A stretch of DNA of 64,000 nt from Chryseobacterium rhizosphaerae (GCF_003385455.1 NZ_QNUF01000002.1:248001-312000), one strand, 5' to 3'; shown: positions 17,432 through 26,585, counted from the first letter of the stretch. Translations and numbers: made by a program. Notes: generated from the letters alone by a model not told the origin.

Positions 17432-18790
17432 ATGGAACAATATAATATTGACCAGAAAATCCAAGAGTTTATTGCAAAAATTGAAGCAAAAAATCCTAAC
17501 GAACCGGAATTTTTACAGGCTGTAAAAGAAGTTGCCGTAACAGTAATTCCGTTCATTGCTACCAAAAAAGAATATACCGGAATGAAGCTGCTTGAAAGAA
17601 TGGCTGAAGCTGAAAGAATCATTATTTTCAGAGTTCCATGGGTTGATGACAAAGGAGAGATCCAGGTTAACAGAGGTTTCAGAATTCAGATGAACTCTGC
17701 TATTGGACCATACAAAGGGGGAATTCGTTTCCATCCTACAGTTAACTTATCTGTTCTTAAATTCTTAGCTTTCGAGCAGGTATTCAAAAACTCATTAACA
17801 ACCCTTCCAATGGGTGGTGGTAAAGGAGGTTCAGATTTTGACCCACAAGGTAAATCTGATATGGAAGTAATGCGTTTCTGCCAGGCTTTCATGACAGAGT
17901 TATGTAAGCACATTGGTCCTGAAACGGATGTACCTGCTGGAGATATCGGTGTAGGAGCAAGAGAAATCGGATACCTATTCGGACAATATAAGAAAGTTAG
18001 AAACGAATTTACAGGAGTTCTTACCGGAAAAGGTCTTGCTTACGGAGGTTCATTGATCCGTCCTGAAGCTACCGGATATGGTGTAGTATACTTCGCTGAG
18101 CAGATGCTTAAGACGATCGGACAAGATTTCAAAGGTAAAACAGTAACGGTATCAGGTTTCGGAAACGTAGCTTGGGGAGTTATCAAAAAAGCAACTGAAC
18201 TAGGTGCTAAAGTGGTAACTATCTCAGGACCGGACGGATACATCTATGATAAAGACGGTATTAGCGGAGAGAAAATTGATTATTTATTAGAATTAAGATC
18301 TTCAGGAAACAACAGAGCTGAAGATTATGCTAAAAAATATCCTTCTGCTGAATTCCACGCTGGGAAACGTCCTTGGGACATCAAGTGTGATGTTGCCTTC
18401 CCTTCTGCAACTCAGAATGAATTAGATTTAGAAGACGCTAAGAAATTGGTTGAAAGCGGATGTCTTTGTGTAACTGAAGCAGCTAACATGCCTTCTACAC
18501 TGGATGCCATCAACTATTTCCTTGATAATAAAGTATTATTCTCTCCTGGTAAGGCTTCCAACGCTGGAGGTGTTGCTACCTCAGGACTGGAGATGACTCA
18601 AAACTCTATCCGTTTAAACTGGACTTCTGAAGAAGTAGACGCAAGATTAAAGGAGATCATGATCGGTATCCACAAAGCTTGTAGAGACTACGGAAAAGAC
18701 GAAGACGGTTATGTAAACTACGTAAAAGGTGCAAATATTGCCGGCTTCGTAAAAGTAGCAGAAGCAATGTTGGCTCAGGGAGTTGTATAA
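17432..18790 (+). CDS. gdhA: Glutamate dehydrogenase, NADP-type
   Basis: The protein has 452 residues, the length of hexameric class I bacterial GDH. Catalytic and substrate segments are clear: NSAIGPYKGGIRFHP, LPMGGGKGGSDFDPQGKS and VPAGDIGVGAREIGYLFG. The Rossmann nucleotide site is VTVSGFGNVAWG. The C-terminal half has EAANMPST and FSPGKASNAGGV. It joins 2-oxoglutarate and ammonium to form glutamate. NADP use is inferred from resemblance to the biosynthetic class and was not proven from residues. It is a single-gene unit with its own promoter and terminator. Confidence 0.95.
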   Translation: MEQYNIDQKIQEFIAKIEAKNPNEPEFLQAVKEVAVTVIPFIATKKEYTGMKLLERMAEAERIIIFRVPWVDDKGEIQVNRGFRIQMNSAIGPYKGGIRFHPTVNLSVLKFLAFEQVFKNSLTTLPMGGGKGGSDFDPQGKSDMEVMRFCQAFMTELCKHIGPETDVPAGDIGVGAREIGYLFGQYKKVRNEFTGVLTGKGLAYGGSLIRPEATGYGVVYFAEQMLKTIGQDFKGKTVTVSGFGNVAWGVIKKATELGAKVVTISGPDGYIYDKDGISGEKIDYLLELRSSGNNRAEDYAKKYPSAEFHAGKRPWDIKCDVAFPSATQNELDLEDAKKLVESGCLCVTEAANMPSTLDAINYFLDNKVLFSPGKASNAGGVATSGLEMTQNSIRLNWTSEEVDARLKEIMIGIHKACRDYGKDEDGYVNYVKGANIAGFVKVAEAMLAQGVV

Positions 18791-18801
18791 CATAAAAATA
18801 T

Positions 18802-18830
18802 AAGGTTGGGAAAAAATCCCGACCTTTTTT
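18802..18830 (+). terminator. Terminator of gdhA
   Basis: A 10-bp stem (AAGGTTGGGA / TCCCGACCTT, one G-U) with a 5-base loop and a T6 tract. Confidence 0.85.
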
Positions 18831-18880
18831 GATACAGCCTGTTCCCGGGATAATGGGAAAAAAGTAAAAAGTGAAAGGAG

Positions 18881-18917
18881 AAAGTGCTGCTATATGCAGC
18901 ACTTTTTTTATTTTTAT
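18881..18917 (+). terminator. Second hairpin with T-tract, directly before the DUF1801 gene
   Basis: AAAGTGCTGC and GCAGCACTTT form a perfect 10-bp stem with a 5-base loop, followed by TTTTTATTTTTATTTT. It ends a few bases before the ATG at 18921. It is either a backup gdhA terminator or an attenuator for the next gene. Confidence 0.7.
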
Positions 18918-18920
18918 TTT

Positions 18921-19289
18921 ATGACAAACACCTTCAAAAATACCAACGAATATTTCCTGTTGTTTCCGGAAGAAACTCAGGAGAAATTAGAGGAACTGAG
19001 AAAAAACATCCTTGCTCAGTCTCCTGACCTGGAAGAGTATATAGGCTACCAAATGCCGGCTTTCAAATATAAAGGAAAGCCATTGGTCTATTTTGCAGCA
19101 TATAAGAATCATATTGGCTTTTACCCTGGTGCTGAAGGGATAAAAACCTTTGAGAAGGATTTTAAAGAAGGAAATTACAAGTTTTCGAAAGGAGCGGTAC
19201 AGTTTCCCATTACAAAGGATTTACCTCTTGATTTAATCCGAAGGATAGTAGCATTCAGAATCATAGAAATCGATCAAAAAAAATCCTGA
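18921..19289 (+). CDS. DUF1801 family protein (YdhG-like)
   Basis: The 122 residues start MTNTFKNTNEYFLLFPEETQ. Typical DUF1801 features are PDLEEYIGYQMPAFKYKGKP, YFAAYKNHIGFYPGA and FSKGAVQFPITKDLPLDLIR. The family includes the B. subtilis frataxin-like protein YdhG, but the role is mostly unsettled. The open frame could extend upstream to 18894, but those codons come from the T-rich terminator tail, so ATG 18921 is preferred. No promoter element was recognised between the hairpin and the start. Confidence 0.85.
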   Translation: MTNTFKNTNEYFLLFPEETQEKLEELRKNILAQSPDLEEYIGYQMPAFKYKGKPLVYFAAYKNHIGFYPGAEGIKTFEKDFKEGNYKFSKGAVQFPITKDLPLDLIRRIVAFRIIEIDQKKS

Positions 19290-19308
19290 AATACTAGATT
19301 TCAGGATT
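19276..19308 (-). terminator. Terminator for the minus-strand gene at 19333 (possibly bidirectional)
   Basis: An 11-bp stem (AATCCTGAAAT / ATTTCAGGATT, 19282-19292 and 19298-19308). On the minus strand it is followed by seven T residues. It overlaps the end of the DUF1801 gene. Confidence 0.8.
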
Positions 19309-19332
19309 CCTTCTGGTGTTTACTAAAATGTT

Positions 19333-19647
19333 TTACTTTTTCTTTTTACTTTTCTTCTCTTCTTTAGTTGCTTCTGCAGGCTTAGTCGCTTCCGCAGTGC
19401 TTCCCGTACTTACTGTAGCATCCGCTGCAGGAGTAGCCGTAGAAGCATCGGCTGTAGTTGTTTGTTTTTGCCCGCTGGTTGTTGATGAGGTACTCCAGTC
19501 TGTGGTAGTCTGTGGACTCTGTTGTTGTGTTTGAGTTGTCGTTTGGTTACTAGTAGTAGTTTCGGCTGGCTTCTGTGTTTGTGTTTGAGCCGATACTGCG
19601 ATTACTCCGACTAATGTAAACGCTGCCGTTAAAAATAACTTTTTCAT
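19333..19647 (-). CDS. Low-complexity secreted protein
   Basis: The protein has 104 residues with a signal peptide (MKKLFLTAAFTLVGVIAVSA). The mature part is almost entirely Thr, Gln, Ser and Ala (TTTSNQTTTQTQQQSPQTTT) and ends in a basic tail EEKKSKKKK. No domain is recognisable. Short disordered exported proteins of this type are common in Chryseobacterium. It is a single gene with its own terminator. The function is unknown. Confidence 0.75.
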   Translation of the reverse strand: MKKLFLTAAFTLVGVIAVSAQTQTQKPAETTTSNQTTTQTQQQSPQTTTDWSTSSTTSGQKQTTTADASTATPAADATVSTGSTAEATKPAEATKEEKKSKKKK

Positions 19648-19760
19648 AATGTAATATTTAAATGATTGTTTAAACTAAACGACACATCATTTATAAAATT
19701 ATCCATAAAGGTCTTATTTAACGTACTTTATAATTATTTAAGAGGATTTAGTAAAATATC

Positions 19761-20249
19761 CTATTTCGTAATGTTTTTCATCATTTTTTCTACAAATTCA
19801 AAAGCAGCCGGACAGATCACTGTATTTTTCAGCATCAGATGATTGATCTGGTAAATCTTTTTACGATCGGTATGAGGGTATTCTCTGCAGGCTTTCGGCC
19901 TTACTTCATAGATAGAGCAGGTATTGTCATTATTCAGAAAAAAACATGGAAGATTCTGCAGTACTTTGTCGTTATCTTCATCCACCCTCAGAAATTTCGC
20001 TTCAAAATCCGCCTGCTTCATTCGCAGGTGTTTTGCTATACGTTCAATATCCTTTTCAGTATATAAAGGTCCGGTTGTTTTACAGCAATTGGCACATTGC
20101 AAACAGTCTATCTCTTCAAAAACTTCTTCATGGGTTTCCTGAACCACATAATCCAGATTTTTGGGAGGTTTCTTCTTTAATCCATCCAAAAACTTTTTAT
20201 GTTCTTTCTGCTTTTGTAAAGCCTGTTTTTTATAAAAATCTAAGTCCAT
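19761..20249 (-). CDS. YkgJ family cysteine-cluster protein
   Basis: The protein has 162 residues. The cysteine cluster CLQCANCC (Cys49, 52, 55, 56) is followed by LPCFFLNNDNTCSIYEVRP and KACREYPH. This is the pattern of the YkgJ/UPF0153 zinc- or iron-chelating family of unknown function. Its start follows the channel gene's stop with no spacer, so the two are co-transcribed and perhaps translationally coupled. A functional link to the channel is possible but unproven. Confidence 0.88.
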   Translation of the reverse strand: MDLDFYKKQALQKQKEHKKFLDGLKKKPPKNLDYVVQETHEEVFEEIDCLQCANCCKTTGPLYTEKDIERIAKHLRMKQADFEAKFLRVDEDNDKVLQNLPCFFLNNDNTCSIYEVRPKACREYPHTDRKKIYQINHLMLKNTVICPAAFEFVEKMMKNITK

Positions 20250-21221
20250 TTATTCTTTATTTCTTACCGAAGCGGTAAGTTCTTCCTTTTGATATTCATT
20301 AATTTTATCCAGATCTAAAATTGTTGTCTGATTATCTTTATTCGGATAATACATGGGAACAAATCTGGCTCCGTAAATAATTTCTCCCGTCACATAGGAA
20401 GACCTCTGAACGACTGTATTGGAGAAAACTTCATCAAACGCACGAACCTGAACAATAAGCTCGATATCTGTAGCATTAAAATCTTCTTCTGAAAATCCAT
20501 AAAACGGTGAATTTTCATCTATTTTATGAACTACCGTCCAGTTTAATGCCAGGGTATTGATTTTGCTTAAATGGGTCTCTAATCTATAAAAATTGCTTTT
20601 GGGAACACCATTCTCAATCACTTCAATTGCAGCGGACACTATAACATCAGCGTCCGTAAGGGCATTGTTTTTATATGGTGCAAGTCTGAACATCAATGCT
20701 GCGGCATCCTGAAAAGGGGCAATGACAGCAATATCAGAAAATCTTAAATAAGCCCTGGGTCTTGAGAATCTCCCGTAAAAAAGTCCGGTAGCGATGGCAA
20801 AGGTAAGCAATCCTAAAAAAGCCTCGAAAGTAGCCACTAAACTGGCCATAAAACCCACAGGGGCAATTCTCCCATACCCTACTGTTGTAAATGTCTGTGA
20901 ACTGAAGAAGAACACGTCAATAAATTCGTTAAGGGGATCACTCTTATCTATTCCTGTGAGATGTTCTACTCCAATGATATAATAGATCATTGCAAATACC
21001 AGATTAATCAGGATATAGGCTACAACCAGATAGGAAATAAAGCGGAAGGATGACAAGTTCAGCATCGTATGATACCAACTTAACCTATTGAAAACGTTCA
21101 CCCCGGTTCTCTGAACATTCGGGAGCCCATCTTTATTGATAAATCTTCCTGATGCATTACTTCCGAAGCCACTGTTTTCCGTATTTTTCTGACGGATTTT
21201 TTTTCTGAATCCTCTTGTCAT
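20250..21221 (-). CDS. Inward-rectifier-type potassium channel (KirBac-like)
   Basis: The protein has 323 residues. A basic cytoplasmic N-terminus with a slide-helix region (VNVFNRLSWYHTMLN) leads to TM1 (~63-83), a pore helix and the selectivity filter TVGYG at 113-117, then TM2 (~123-146). The remaining ~175 residues form the cytoplasmic immunoglobulin-like domain typical of Kir channels (LRFSDIAVIAPFQDAAALMF and LALNWTVVHKIDENSPFYGF). It should conduct K+ across the inner membrane as a tetramer. The downstream YkgJ gene abuts it. Confidence 0.92.
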   Translation of the reverse strand: MTRGFRKKIRQKNTENSGFGSNASGRFINKDGLPNVQRTGVNVFNRLSWYHTMLNLSSFRFISYLVVAYILINLVFAMIYYIIGVEHLTGIDKSDPLNEFIDVFFFSSQTFTTVGYGRIAPVGFMASLVATFEAFLGLLTFAIATGLFYGRFSRPRAYLRFSDIAVIAPFQDAAALMFRLAPYKNNALTDADVIVSAAIEVIENGVPKSNFYRLETHLSKINTLALNWTVVHKIDENSPFYGFSEEDFNATDIELIVQVRAFDEVFSNTVVQRSSYVTGEIIYGARFVPMYYPNKDNQTTILDLDKINEYQKEELTASVRNKE

Positions 21222-21298
21222 TTTCTGTATTTTTTCTCAGTTAAAGAACCTCAGGAATTTTTGAATCAGCAAATCTTCTGTTCGTCTTTACTTCGGTA

Positions 21299-21333
21299 CA
21301 AAGATAAAATATTGTTTTCATGAAATTTATCAA
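21299..21333 (-). promoter_or_regulatory. Candidate promoter of the Kir-YkgJ pair
   Basis: On the minus strand TTG (21333-21331) is followed after 24 bases by TATCTTTG (21306-21299). The spacing is a little long. It overlaps the divergent promoter region of the hemoglobin gene. Confidence 0.4.
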
Positions 21334-21342
21334 TCTTATGAT

Positions 21343-21374
21343 TTGATTTTTAAATTGATTTTGCAGTACATTTG
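21343..21374 (+). promoter_or_regulatory. Promoter of the truncated hemoglobin gene, near-leaderless
   Basis: TTG at 21343-21345, 21 bases, then TACATTTG at 21367-21374. The ATG begins only 5 bases later at 21379, so the transcript would start at or within a few bases of the start codon. Confidence 0.5.
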
Positions 21375-21378
21375 AAAT

Positions 21379-21759
21379 ATGAAAAAGCTGGAGTCAAGAG
21401 AAGATATTGAGCACCTTGTCAATTCATTTTACACCAAAGTTGTTAAAGATGAAACTATTGGATTCTTTTTTAATGATATTGCCAAAGTAAATTGGGATCA
21501 GCATCTTCCGAAAATGTATTCTTTTTGGGAATCTATTCTTTTTGGACAGATGACGTATAAAGGAAATCCCATGGGTGTACATTTCCCCATCAATGAGCTG
21601 CAGGCTATGGAACAAAAACACTTTGATCAATGGCTGAAACTCTGGCGAACCACTATTGAAGAAAACTTTGTGGGTGAAAATGCCGACATGGCCATCTACA
21701 AATCTGAAAACATTGCCAAATTAATGGCATTTAAAATGGAATTAGCCAGAAGACTCTAG
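21379..21759 (+). CDS. Group III truncated hemoglobin
   Basis: The protein has 126 residues with the trHb group III pattern: an N-terminal helix, FYTKVVKDETIGFFFND, FWESILFGQMTYKGNPM and MEQKHFDQWLKLWRTTIEE, where His81 is the expected proximal heme ligand. These small globins bind O2 or NO and are tied to microaerobic life or nitrosative stress. That role comes from family knowledge. The gene is monocistronic. Confidence 0.92.
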   Translation: MKKLESREDIEHLVNSFYTKVVKDETIGFFFNDIAKVNWDQHLPKMYSFWESILFGQMTYKGNPMGVHFPINELQAMEQKHFDQWLKLWRTTIEENFVGENADMAIYKSENIAKLMAFKMELARRL

Positions 21760-21823
21760 TACAATTCCAAGTTTGGAATAAAATTTCAGCGAAGAGCTTT
21801 ACCCATAAAGAATTCCCCTTTTC

Positions 21824-22894
21824 TTAAGGAACAATTACCGTAAAGATATAGGCTGCCAGATTGACTAAAAGAACGGTTCCGTACAGGATATTTGTTTTTC
21901 CCCTGCTCAACGAAAGCATGACAATAAATACGGATAAAGAAAGCAGGATAATATCTTTTTTGTCCAATCCCAGTACCAATGGGATGTCATACATGATGCA
22001 TACCGCTGACACCGCCGGAATCGTCAACCCTATACTTGCCAGCGCCGAACCTAACGCCAGATTTAAACTTGACTGTATCTGATTCGCTCTCGCAGCACGT
22101 ATGGCGGCAACTCCTTCAGGAAGAAGCACTACAGCAGCAATAATTACCCCTACCAAAGACTTTGGAGCTCCCAGACTCTGTACCATCTCTTCAATCGTAT
22201 TCGAAAGTCCTTTTGCCATTAAAACGACAATGATAAGACAAATCACCAAAAAGGCAAAGCTTATGAATGTCTTCGTTAATGTGGGAATATAATGTTCTTC
22301 AGGATGCTCATCAGGAACGATGAAATAGCTTCTATGGCGTACTGTCTGTACCATCAGGAATACTCCGTAAATAGCGAGACAGGCAATGGAAATAAAAATA
22401 AGCTGTGCTTCATTATAAAAAGGACCATTGACACTGGAAGTAAAATTAGGAAGCACAAGGGTCAGCACCAGAATGGAAACGATACTCACCAGGTAAGTGG
22501 TGGCAGAAGTTCTTGCAAAGAACTGTTCATGGTATTTTACGCCGCCTACCAGAATACATATACCTAAAATTCCATTCAGGATAAGCATTACTGCGGCAAA
22601 AACGGTATCTCTGGCCAGCGTGATCGCCTGATCTCCGCCGGCTACCATCAGTGAGATGATGAGTGCCACTTCAATAATGGTGATACATAAAGCCAGAATG
22701 ATACTTCCAAAAGGCTCTCCTACTTTATGAGCGACAACCTCGGCATGATGTACTGCCGATAAAACGCTTCCAATAAGAAAAATCCCCGCAATGATGTCAT
22801 ATATAACACCACCTCCCATGAGTCCGGAAAAATAGTAACCGACCGTAAGGACAGGAAAAATATAAGTATAATGTAAAAGTTCTTTGAATCTCAT
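21824..22894 (-). CDS. chaA: Calcium/proton antiporter (ChaA-type CaCA family)
   Basis: The protein has 356 residues with about ten or eleven membrane helices. The two alpha-repeats of the cation/Ca2+ exchanger family are visible: GEPFGSIILALCITIIEVAL and VGVIIAAVVLLPEGVAAIRA followed by NQIQSSLNLALGSALASIGL. The length and motifs fit ChaA, which exports Ca2+ and other cations in exchange for H+ at the inner membrane. It has no obvious operon partner. Confidence 0.9.
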   Translation of the reverse strand: MRFKELLHYTYIFPVLTVGYYFSGLMGGGVIYDIIAGIFLIGSVLSAVHHAEVVAHKVGEPFGSIILALCITIIEVALIISLMVAGGDQAITLARDTVFAAVMLILNGILGICILVGGVKYHEQFFARTSATTYLVSIVSILVLTLVLPNFTSSVNGPFYNEAQLIFISIACLAIYGVFLMVQTVRHRSYFIVPDEHPEEHYIPTLTKTFISFAFLVICLIIVVLMAKGLSNTIEEMVQSLGAPKSLVGVIIAAVVLLPEGVAAIRAARANQIQSSLNLALGSALASIGLTIPAVSAVCIMYDIPLVLGLDKKDIILLSLSVFIVMLSLSRGKTNILYGTVLLVNLAAYIFTVIVP

Positions 22895-22960
22895 AAAGTG
22901 ATTACAAAATACGAAAAATCTATAAAATTCGGAAGGTTAAAAGGAAATATTAATGATATT

Positions 22961-23299
22961 TTAATGAGCCCACAGGGTAAAGTCCTGAAAATCCGTCAGC
23001 ATATGAAACAAAAGCCCAACGGCCGCAATTCTGACATTCCCTTTAAAAAACAGCATCAAAACATATACTGCAATTGCATAATAGGAATGTAAAATATGAA
23101 AACCTATACTGTTTCTTGATGGATCAAATACGGGATTGGCAAAAAGGTGATCCATATCTACAAGCATCGTAGCCAGCATAATAAGATATGCCTTTTTCCA
23201 GTTTTTACGAAAAAAAATCAGCGCAATAAACACCGGAAAAACCAGGTGTAAAAAATAATGAGTGATTTGTTTTAGCAAGAGAACTTCTGATGGAGCCAT
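22961..23299 (-). CDS. DUF6122 family membrane protein
   Basis: The protein has 112 residues, mostly hydrophobic, with about four membrane helices. The pattern HYFLHLVFPVFIALIF, MLATMLVDMDHLFANPVFDP and SIGFHILHSYYAIAVYVLM is that of DUF6122, a small Bacteroidota membrane family. Several conserved His and Asp residues (HYFLH, DMDH, LHS, HMLTD) near membrane edges recall metal-dependent membrane hydrolases, but no function is established. Confidence 0.75.
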   Translation of the reverse strand: MAPSEVLLLKQITHYFLHLVFPVFIALIFFRKNWKKAYLIMLATMLVDMDHLFANPVFDPSRNSIGFHILHSYYAIAVYVLMLFFKGNVRIAAVGLLFHMLTDFQDFTLWAH

Positions 23300-23330
23300 T
23301 AATATAGGGTCATTTTTAGGATGAAAGATT

Positions 23331-24566
23331 TTACCATCGCAAAATTAAGGGTAATTTTCCATTCTTCGCCTTTACTTTGACCCAATAATTTTGAGCTTCA
23401 TTACCATAAAAGACATAATCTATATCAGAAATGATTCTTTTTTCAGTTTTACTTAGCGTACTTAAAGAAGAGAACAGCATTTCACTGTTTCTGATGAAGA
23501 CATAGTTTTTTTCAAGTTTTGGAGACTGCTGTATTGGTTTTCTGGTAGACCTTACAACAATTCCGGCAGTATCTCTACTGGCATTATTGGGCTGAAAAGG
23601 AATAGCTGTGAATTGATCCTGGGCATTGATCCATTTTTTAGTTTGAAAATACACCCAGGTTTTTTCAGGAACCCGGCTTTGAAAATCAATAATATAGTTC
23701 GGCTGTATAATCTTCTGATACGCTTTTGTTTCAATCTCGTTAAAGTTATCATCATAACCATACGTGATAATGGTATCATTTACCTGCTCAAGATCTGCAG
23801 TTACCTTAACATGGTTGATCTGTAGTGAATCTCCTTTATTTACACCAAAAAAATGAGTATAGTTTTTTATGTTGTCAGCATTTAATTCTGCTTCTAAAAA
23901 ATGATTTTCCTGCTGTAATTTCGAGACAATCGCATTGACTATTTCCGGATTAGAGTTGTTTTTTATTTCAATTTCATCATCTTTCAGCTCAATGGAAAAA
24001 TTTTGGATTTTCTGCCCTGCAAGAAAAGAAATACTCCCTGCTGTATTTTGAATAAACTGATCTGCATTTAAAATGCTTTTGAAGGAAGTCTGAAAAACCT
24101 GTTTGTCTATGAGTCCAAGACCTGAACCGGAGGTTCCTACAATACAGTTTTCACCTTCTATACTTAGAAAAATATGATCCTTTTGGAAAATATTCTTTCC
24201 TTTACTGACAAACTTTTGCTGCTTTAAAAACGCAGTAAATTTCTGCGGGTCTTTAAGTTCTATGATACTATACCATTCTGAAGCCCGCCCGCCTTTAAGG
24301 TGGAAAATCTGTAAAAAATCAGGGATTTTAATTCCCGAATCTTTTAGGGAAGCTGAAGTTTTCCCTTTTGTTTTACTACCCCATTGTGAAGGGTGCGTGA
24401 TCAGGCTGAAAATATATTGCCTCGTCAGATTCTTTACGTCTATTAAAATAACTGCATCAGCGTTTTCAGGAATAAACCTGAGCTTCTTGTCCTTATAGAA
24501 AAGTACAAAATAAACGGTAACAGCCAGCAACAGAATTAACGGGGCAATAACTTTCTTTTTATTCAT
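23331..24566 (-). CDS. Membrane-anchored envelope protein, unassigned
   Basis: The protein has 411 residues: one N-terminal anchor (MNKKKVIAPLILLLAVTVYF), then an extracytoplasmic beta-rich region opening RFIPENADAVILIDVKNL. That opening resembles DUF3352/DUF4836-type proteins of Bacteroidota and parallels VPNDVVFYMEVNGKQL in the gene just upstream. The two may share an ancestral domain. Its start abuts the upstream gene's stop with no gap. No catalytic motif is recognisable. Confidence 0.75.
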   Translation of the reverse strand: MNKKKVIAPLILLLAVTVYFVLFYKDKKLRFIPENADAVILIDVKNLTRQYIFSLITHPSQWGSKTKGKTSASLKDSGIKIPDFLQIFHLKGGRASEWYSIIELKDPQKFTAFLKQQKFVSKGKNIFQKDHIFLSIEGENCIVGTSGSGLGLIDKQVFQTSFKSILNADQFIQNTAGSISFLAGQKIQNFSIELKDDEIEIKNNSNPEIVNAIVSKLQQENHFLEAELNADNIKNYTHFFGVNKGDSLQINHVKVTADLEQVNDTIITYGYDDNFNEIETKAYQKIIQPNYIIDFQSRVPEKTWVYFQTKKWINAQDQFTAIPFQPNNASRDTAGIVVRSTRKPIQQSPKLEKNYVFIRNSEMLFSSLSTLSKTEKRIISDIDYVFYGNEAQNYWVKVKAKNGKLPLILRW

Positions 24567-26585
24567 CTACAATACCGGTGTTTTTTTCTCTGAATCTTTT
24601 ATTTTAAAAATCTCATTAAACAGATCAAAGAAATACATCAGACTGTTTTCAGAAGAATTTTTAATATTATAGTCCATTTCTGTTTGTATGCTCTCACCTT
24701 TCACTTCGGTTTTATAATACAGTTCTCCTACATTTTTTCTAAACAGATCCACTGTTTTTCTTTCTGAAGGACTTTTAAACTCTTTATCTAAACCGATTAG
24801 AAGTTTCTGAAGATCCAACCTTCCCGACAAAGGATATCTGGATGAATCTTTTGCCCATTTTCTGGAAACTTCAGACTGACTGTTAGTAGTGATATTATCC
24901 TGAGAACTCGTAAGATAGACCACACCATCTTTTACAATAAAGAACAACTGATCAAGATATCCTTCTTTTTTATCGTCTTTAAAAGCGTAAAAGTTTCCTA
25001 CTTTCGAGAAGTTTTTAGCCAGCTTTTTATTCGTTGTCAATACATTGAAAATACGGTTCCAGTAGCCTTCATTCTCTGTAGCAAATGCAAACGTGAAATT
25101 AGGAACTGCTACATCTTTGGTTTTCTTAACCTCCTTTTCGTTATAGTCCTCATCATATTCATAATCAGTATAGTCTACTTTTTTCGATTTCAGCTCATTC
25201 AAAACAAAAATTCCGTTTCCTGGGGCTATTTTAGTAATGGCTTCTTCATCCAAAACAATTTTCATCGTTTCCATGATCAGCTCTACTTCATTTTTATATT
25301 TCGCATCTCCCGAATCCTGAATAAGACTGTATATGGCATCAAAAACTTTCCCTCCGTTTACATTAACGGCATAGTACCCGATACTCTTTTCATTGATAAG
25401 GTCCAGCAGCTTTCTGTTCTTTTTTCCTTTATAAATTGACGAAATATTTTTTTGCATCTCAGCATTTTTATGCTGGTAATTATTCACCAGCTTTACTTTA
25501 TCCTTGTCAAAGTATAAGTTATAAGCAGAGTTTGAGTTGTACATATTCTGGAAAACCTGTCCAAAATCGTAGCGTTTCATCGCTTTACCGTAGATTCCGT
25601 CATTAACGATTTTTCCGTAGTCCGTATAGACGAAAACATCAGAATTCGCATCTTTGAAAGTCAACATTTCTTTAGAAGCTTCCACTTCCAGGTTGGAGCT
25701 GAAATATCTGTCAAAATGAGCTTCAGCATATTTTTTTACAATCTTGAAATTCTCTCTGCGGATAGAATCCTGTTCTTTTTGGTAAGCTTTATCAGACTCA
25801 GAGTCATCATACTCCGGACCATAATTTTCCTCTACTTCTGGTTCCGGACTCAAAACATTCTCTTTTTCTTTAGGATACTGATGGTGTTTTTGCAGGTATT
25901 TGATATCCTTCTGAATTCTTGCAATCTCCGTGTTATTATCTTTGATGCTTTCTCTCAGGTATTTAATATCTTCTTTGAGAATTTTTATTTCGTCTTTATA
26001 ATCAAACGGCTTTTCCAATTCTTCGGCATAGACTGTGTCAACAACAGCACTATCAACCGCGATGGCAACACTGTCCGCAACTGTTGCCGCTTCATCTTTC
26101 CAAAGGTCTTTATAGGGTTTAGTGTAGCTGATCATGCTAAGAACTGCACGGCTTCCATTCCATGCAACAAAAATATCATCATCTATATCAACGTAAGAGT
26201 AATTATTTTTTTGGGACGTTTCCTGTCCTTTTTTCTTCACGGAATTAATGAATTCCTGAAATTTTTCTTTATTATCGATGATAAAATGAGTATGATAGGT
26301 CTTGATAGAATCATTAAAACTGGCATAGTGATACTGAACAGCATCATATTTAATTCCGGTTTTAGAATAATCCGTCCATGAAGGCTTTTCTTTGCTCTTT
26401 TTGCTTAGCTCATGCAGCAAAGGATTAAGTTTATTCCAATTGATTTTGTTATTAAGTTGTTTCCCATTGACTTCCATATAAAATACGACATCATTCGGAA
26501 CTTTCATACTATTTTGGGCTAAAGCCATGGTAAAACCAAAGACTAAGAAAATAATTTTCTGTATTTTTAAAACTATAGATTTCAT
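24567..26585 (-). CDS. Large secreted envelope protein with coiled coil, unassigned
   Basis: The protein has 672 residues with a signal peptide (MKSIVLKIQKIIFLVFGFTMALAQ). The N-terminal ~175 residues form one domain starting VPNDVVFYMEVNGKQL. Residues ~188-236 are a charged heptad-like helix (EIKILKEDIKYLRESIKDNN), a probable coiled coil. The acidic stretch after it leads to a second large domain of ~400 residues. The family is not identified; DUF4836-like is possible. It is the middle gene of three envelope genes read in the same direction (gaps of 0 and 17 bases), which suggests a shared complex. Confidence 0.75.
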   Translation of the reverse strand: MKSIVLKIQKIIFLVFGFTMALAQNSMKVPNDVVFYMEVNGKQLNNKINWNKLNPLLHELSKKSKEKPSWTDYSKTGIKYDAVQYHYASFNDSIKTYHTHFIIDNKEKFQEFINSVKKKGQETSQKNNYSYVDIDDDIFVAWNGSRAVLSMISYTKPYKDLWKDEAATVADSVAIAVDSAVVDTVYAEELEKPFDYKDEIKILKEDIKYLRESIKDNNTEIARIQKDIKYLQKHHQYPKEKENVLSPEPEVEENYGPEYDDSESDKAYQKEQDSIRRENFKIVKKYAEAHFDRYFSSNLEVEASKEMLTFKDANSDVFVYTDYGKIVNDGIYGKAMKRYDFGQVFQNMYNSNSAYNLYFDKDKVKLVNNYQHKNAEMQKNISSIYKGKKNRKLLDLINEKSIGYYAVNVNGGKVFDAIYSLIQDSGDAKYKNEVELIMETMKIVLDEEAITKIAPGNGIFVLNELKSKKVDYTDYEYDEDYNEKEVKKTKDVAVPNFTFAFATENEGYWNRIFNVLTTNKKLAKNFSKVGNFYAFKDDKKEGYLDQLFFIVKDGVVYLTSSQDNITTNSQSEVSRKWAKDSSRYPLSGRLDLQKLLIGLDKEFKSPSERKTVDLFRKNVGELYYKTEVKGESIQTEMDYNIKNSSENSLMYFFDLFNEIFKIKDSEKKTPVL

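Noticed and set aside
18894..18920. Extended start of the DUF1801 gene
   Set aside because: These codons come from the terminator tail and add only Phe/Tyr residues not seen in the family.
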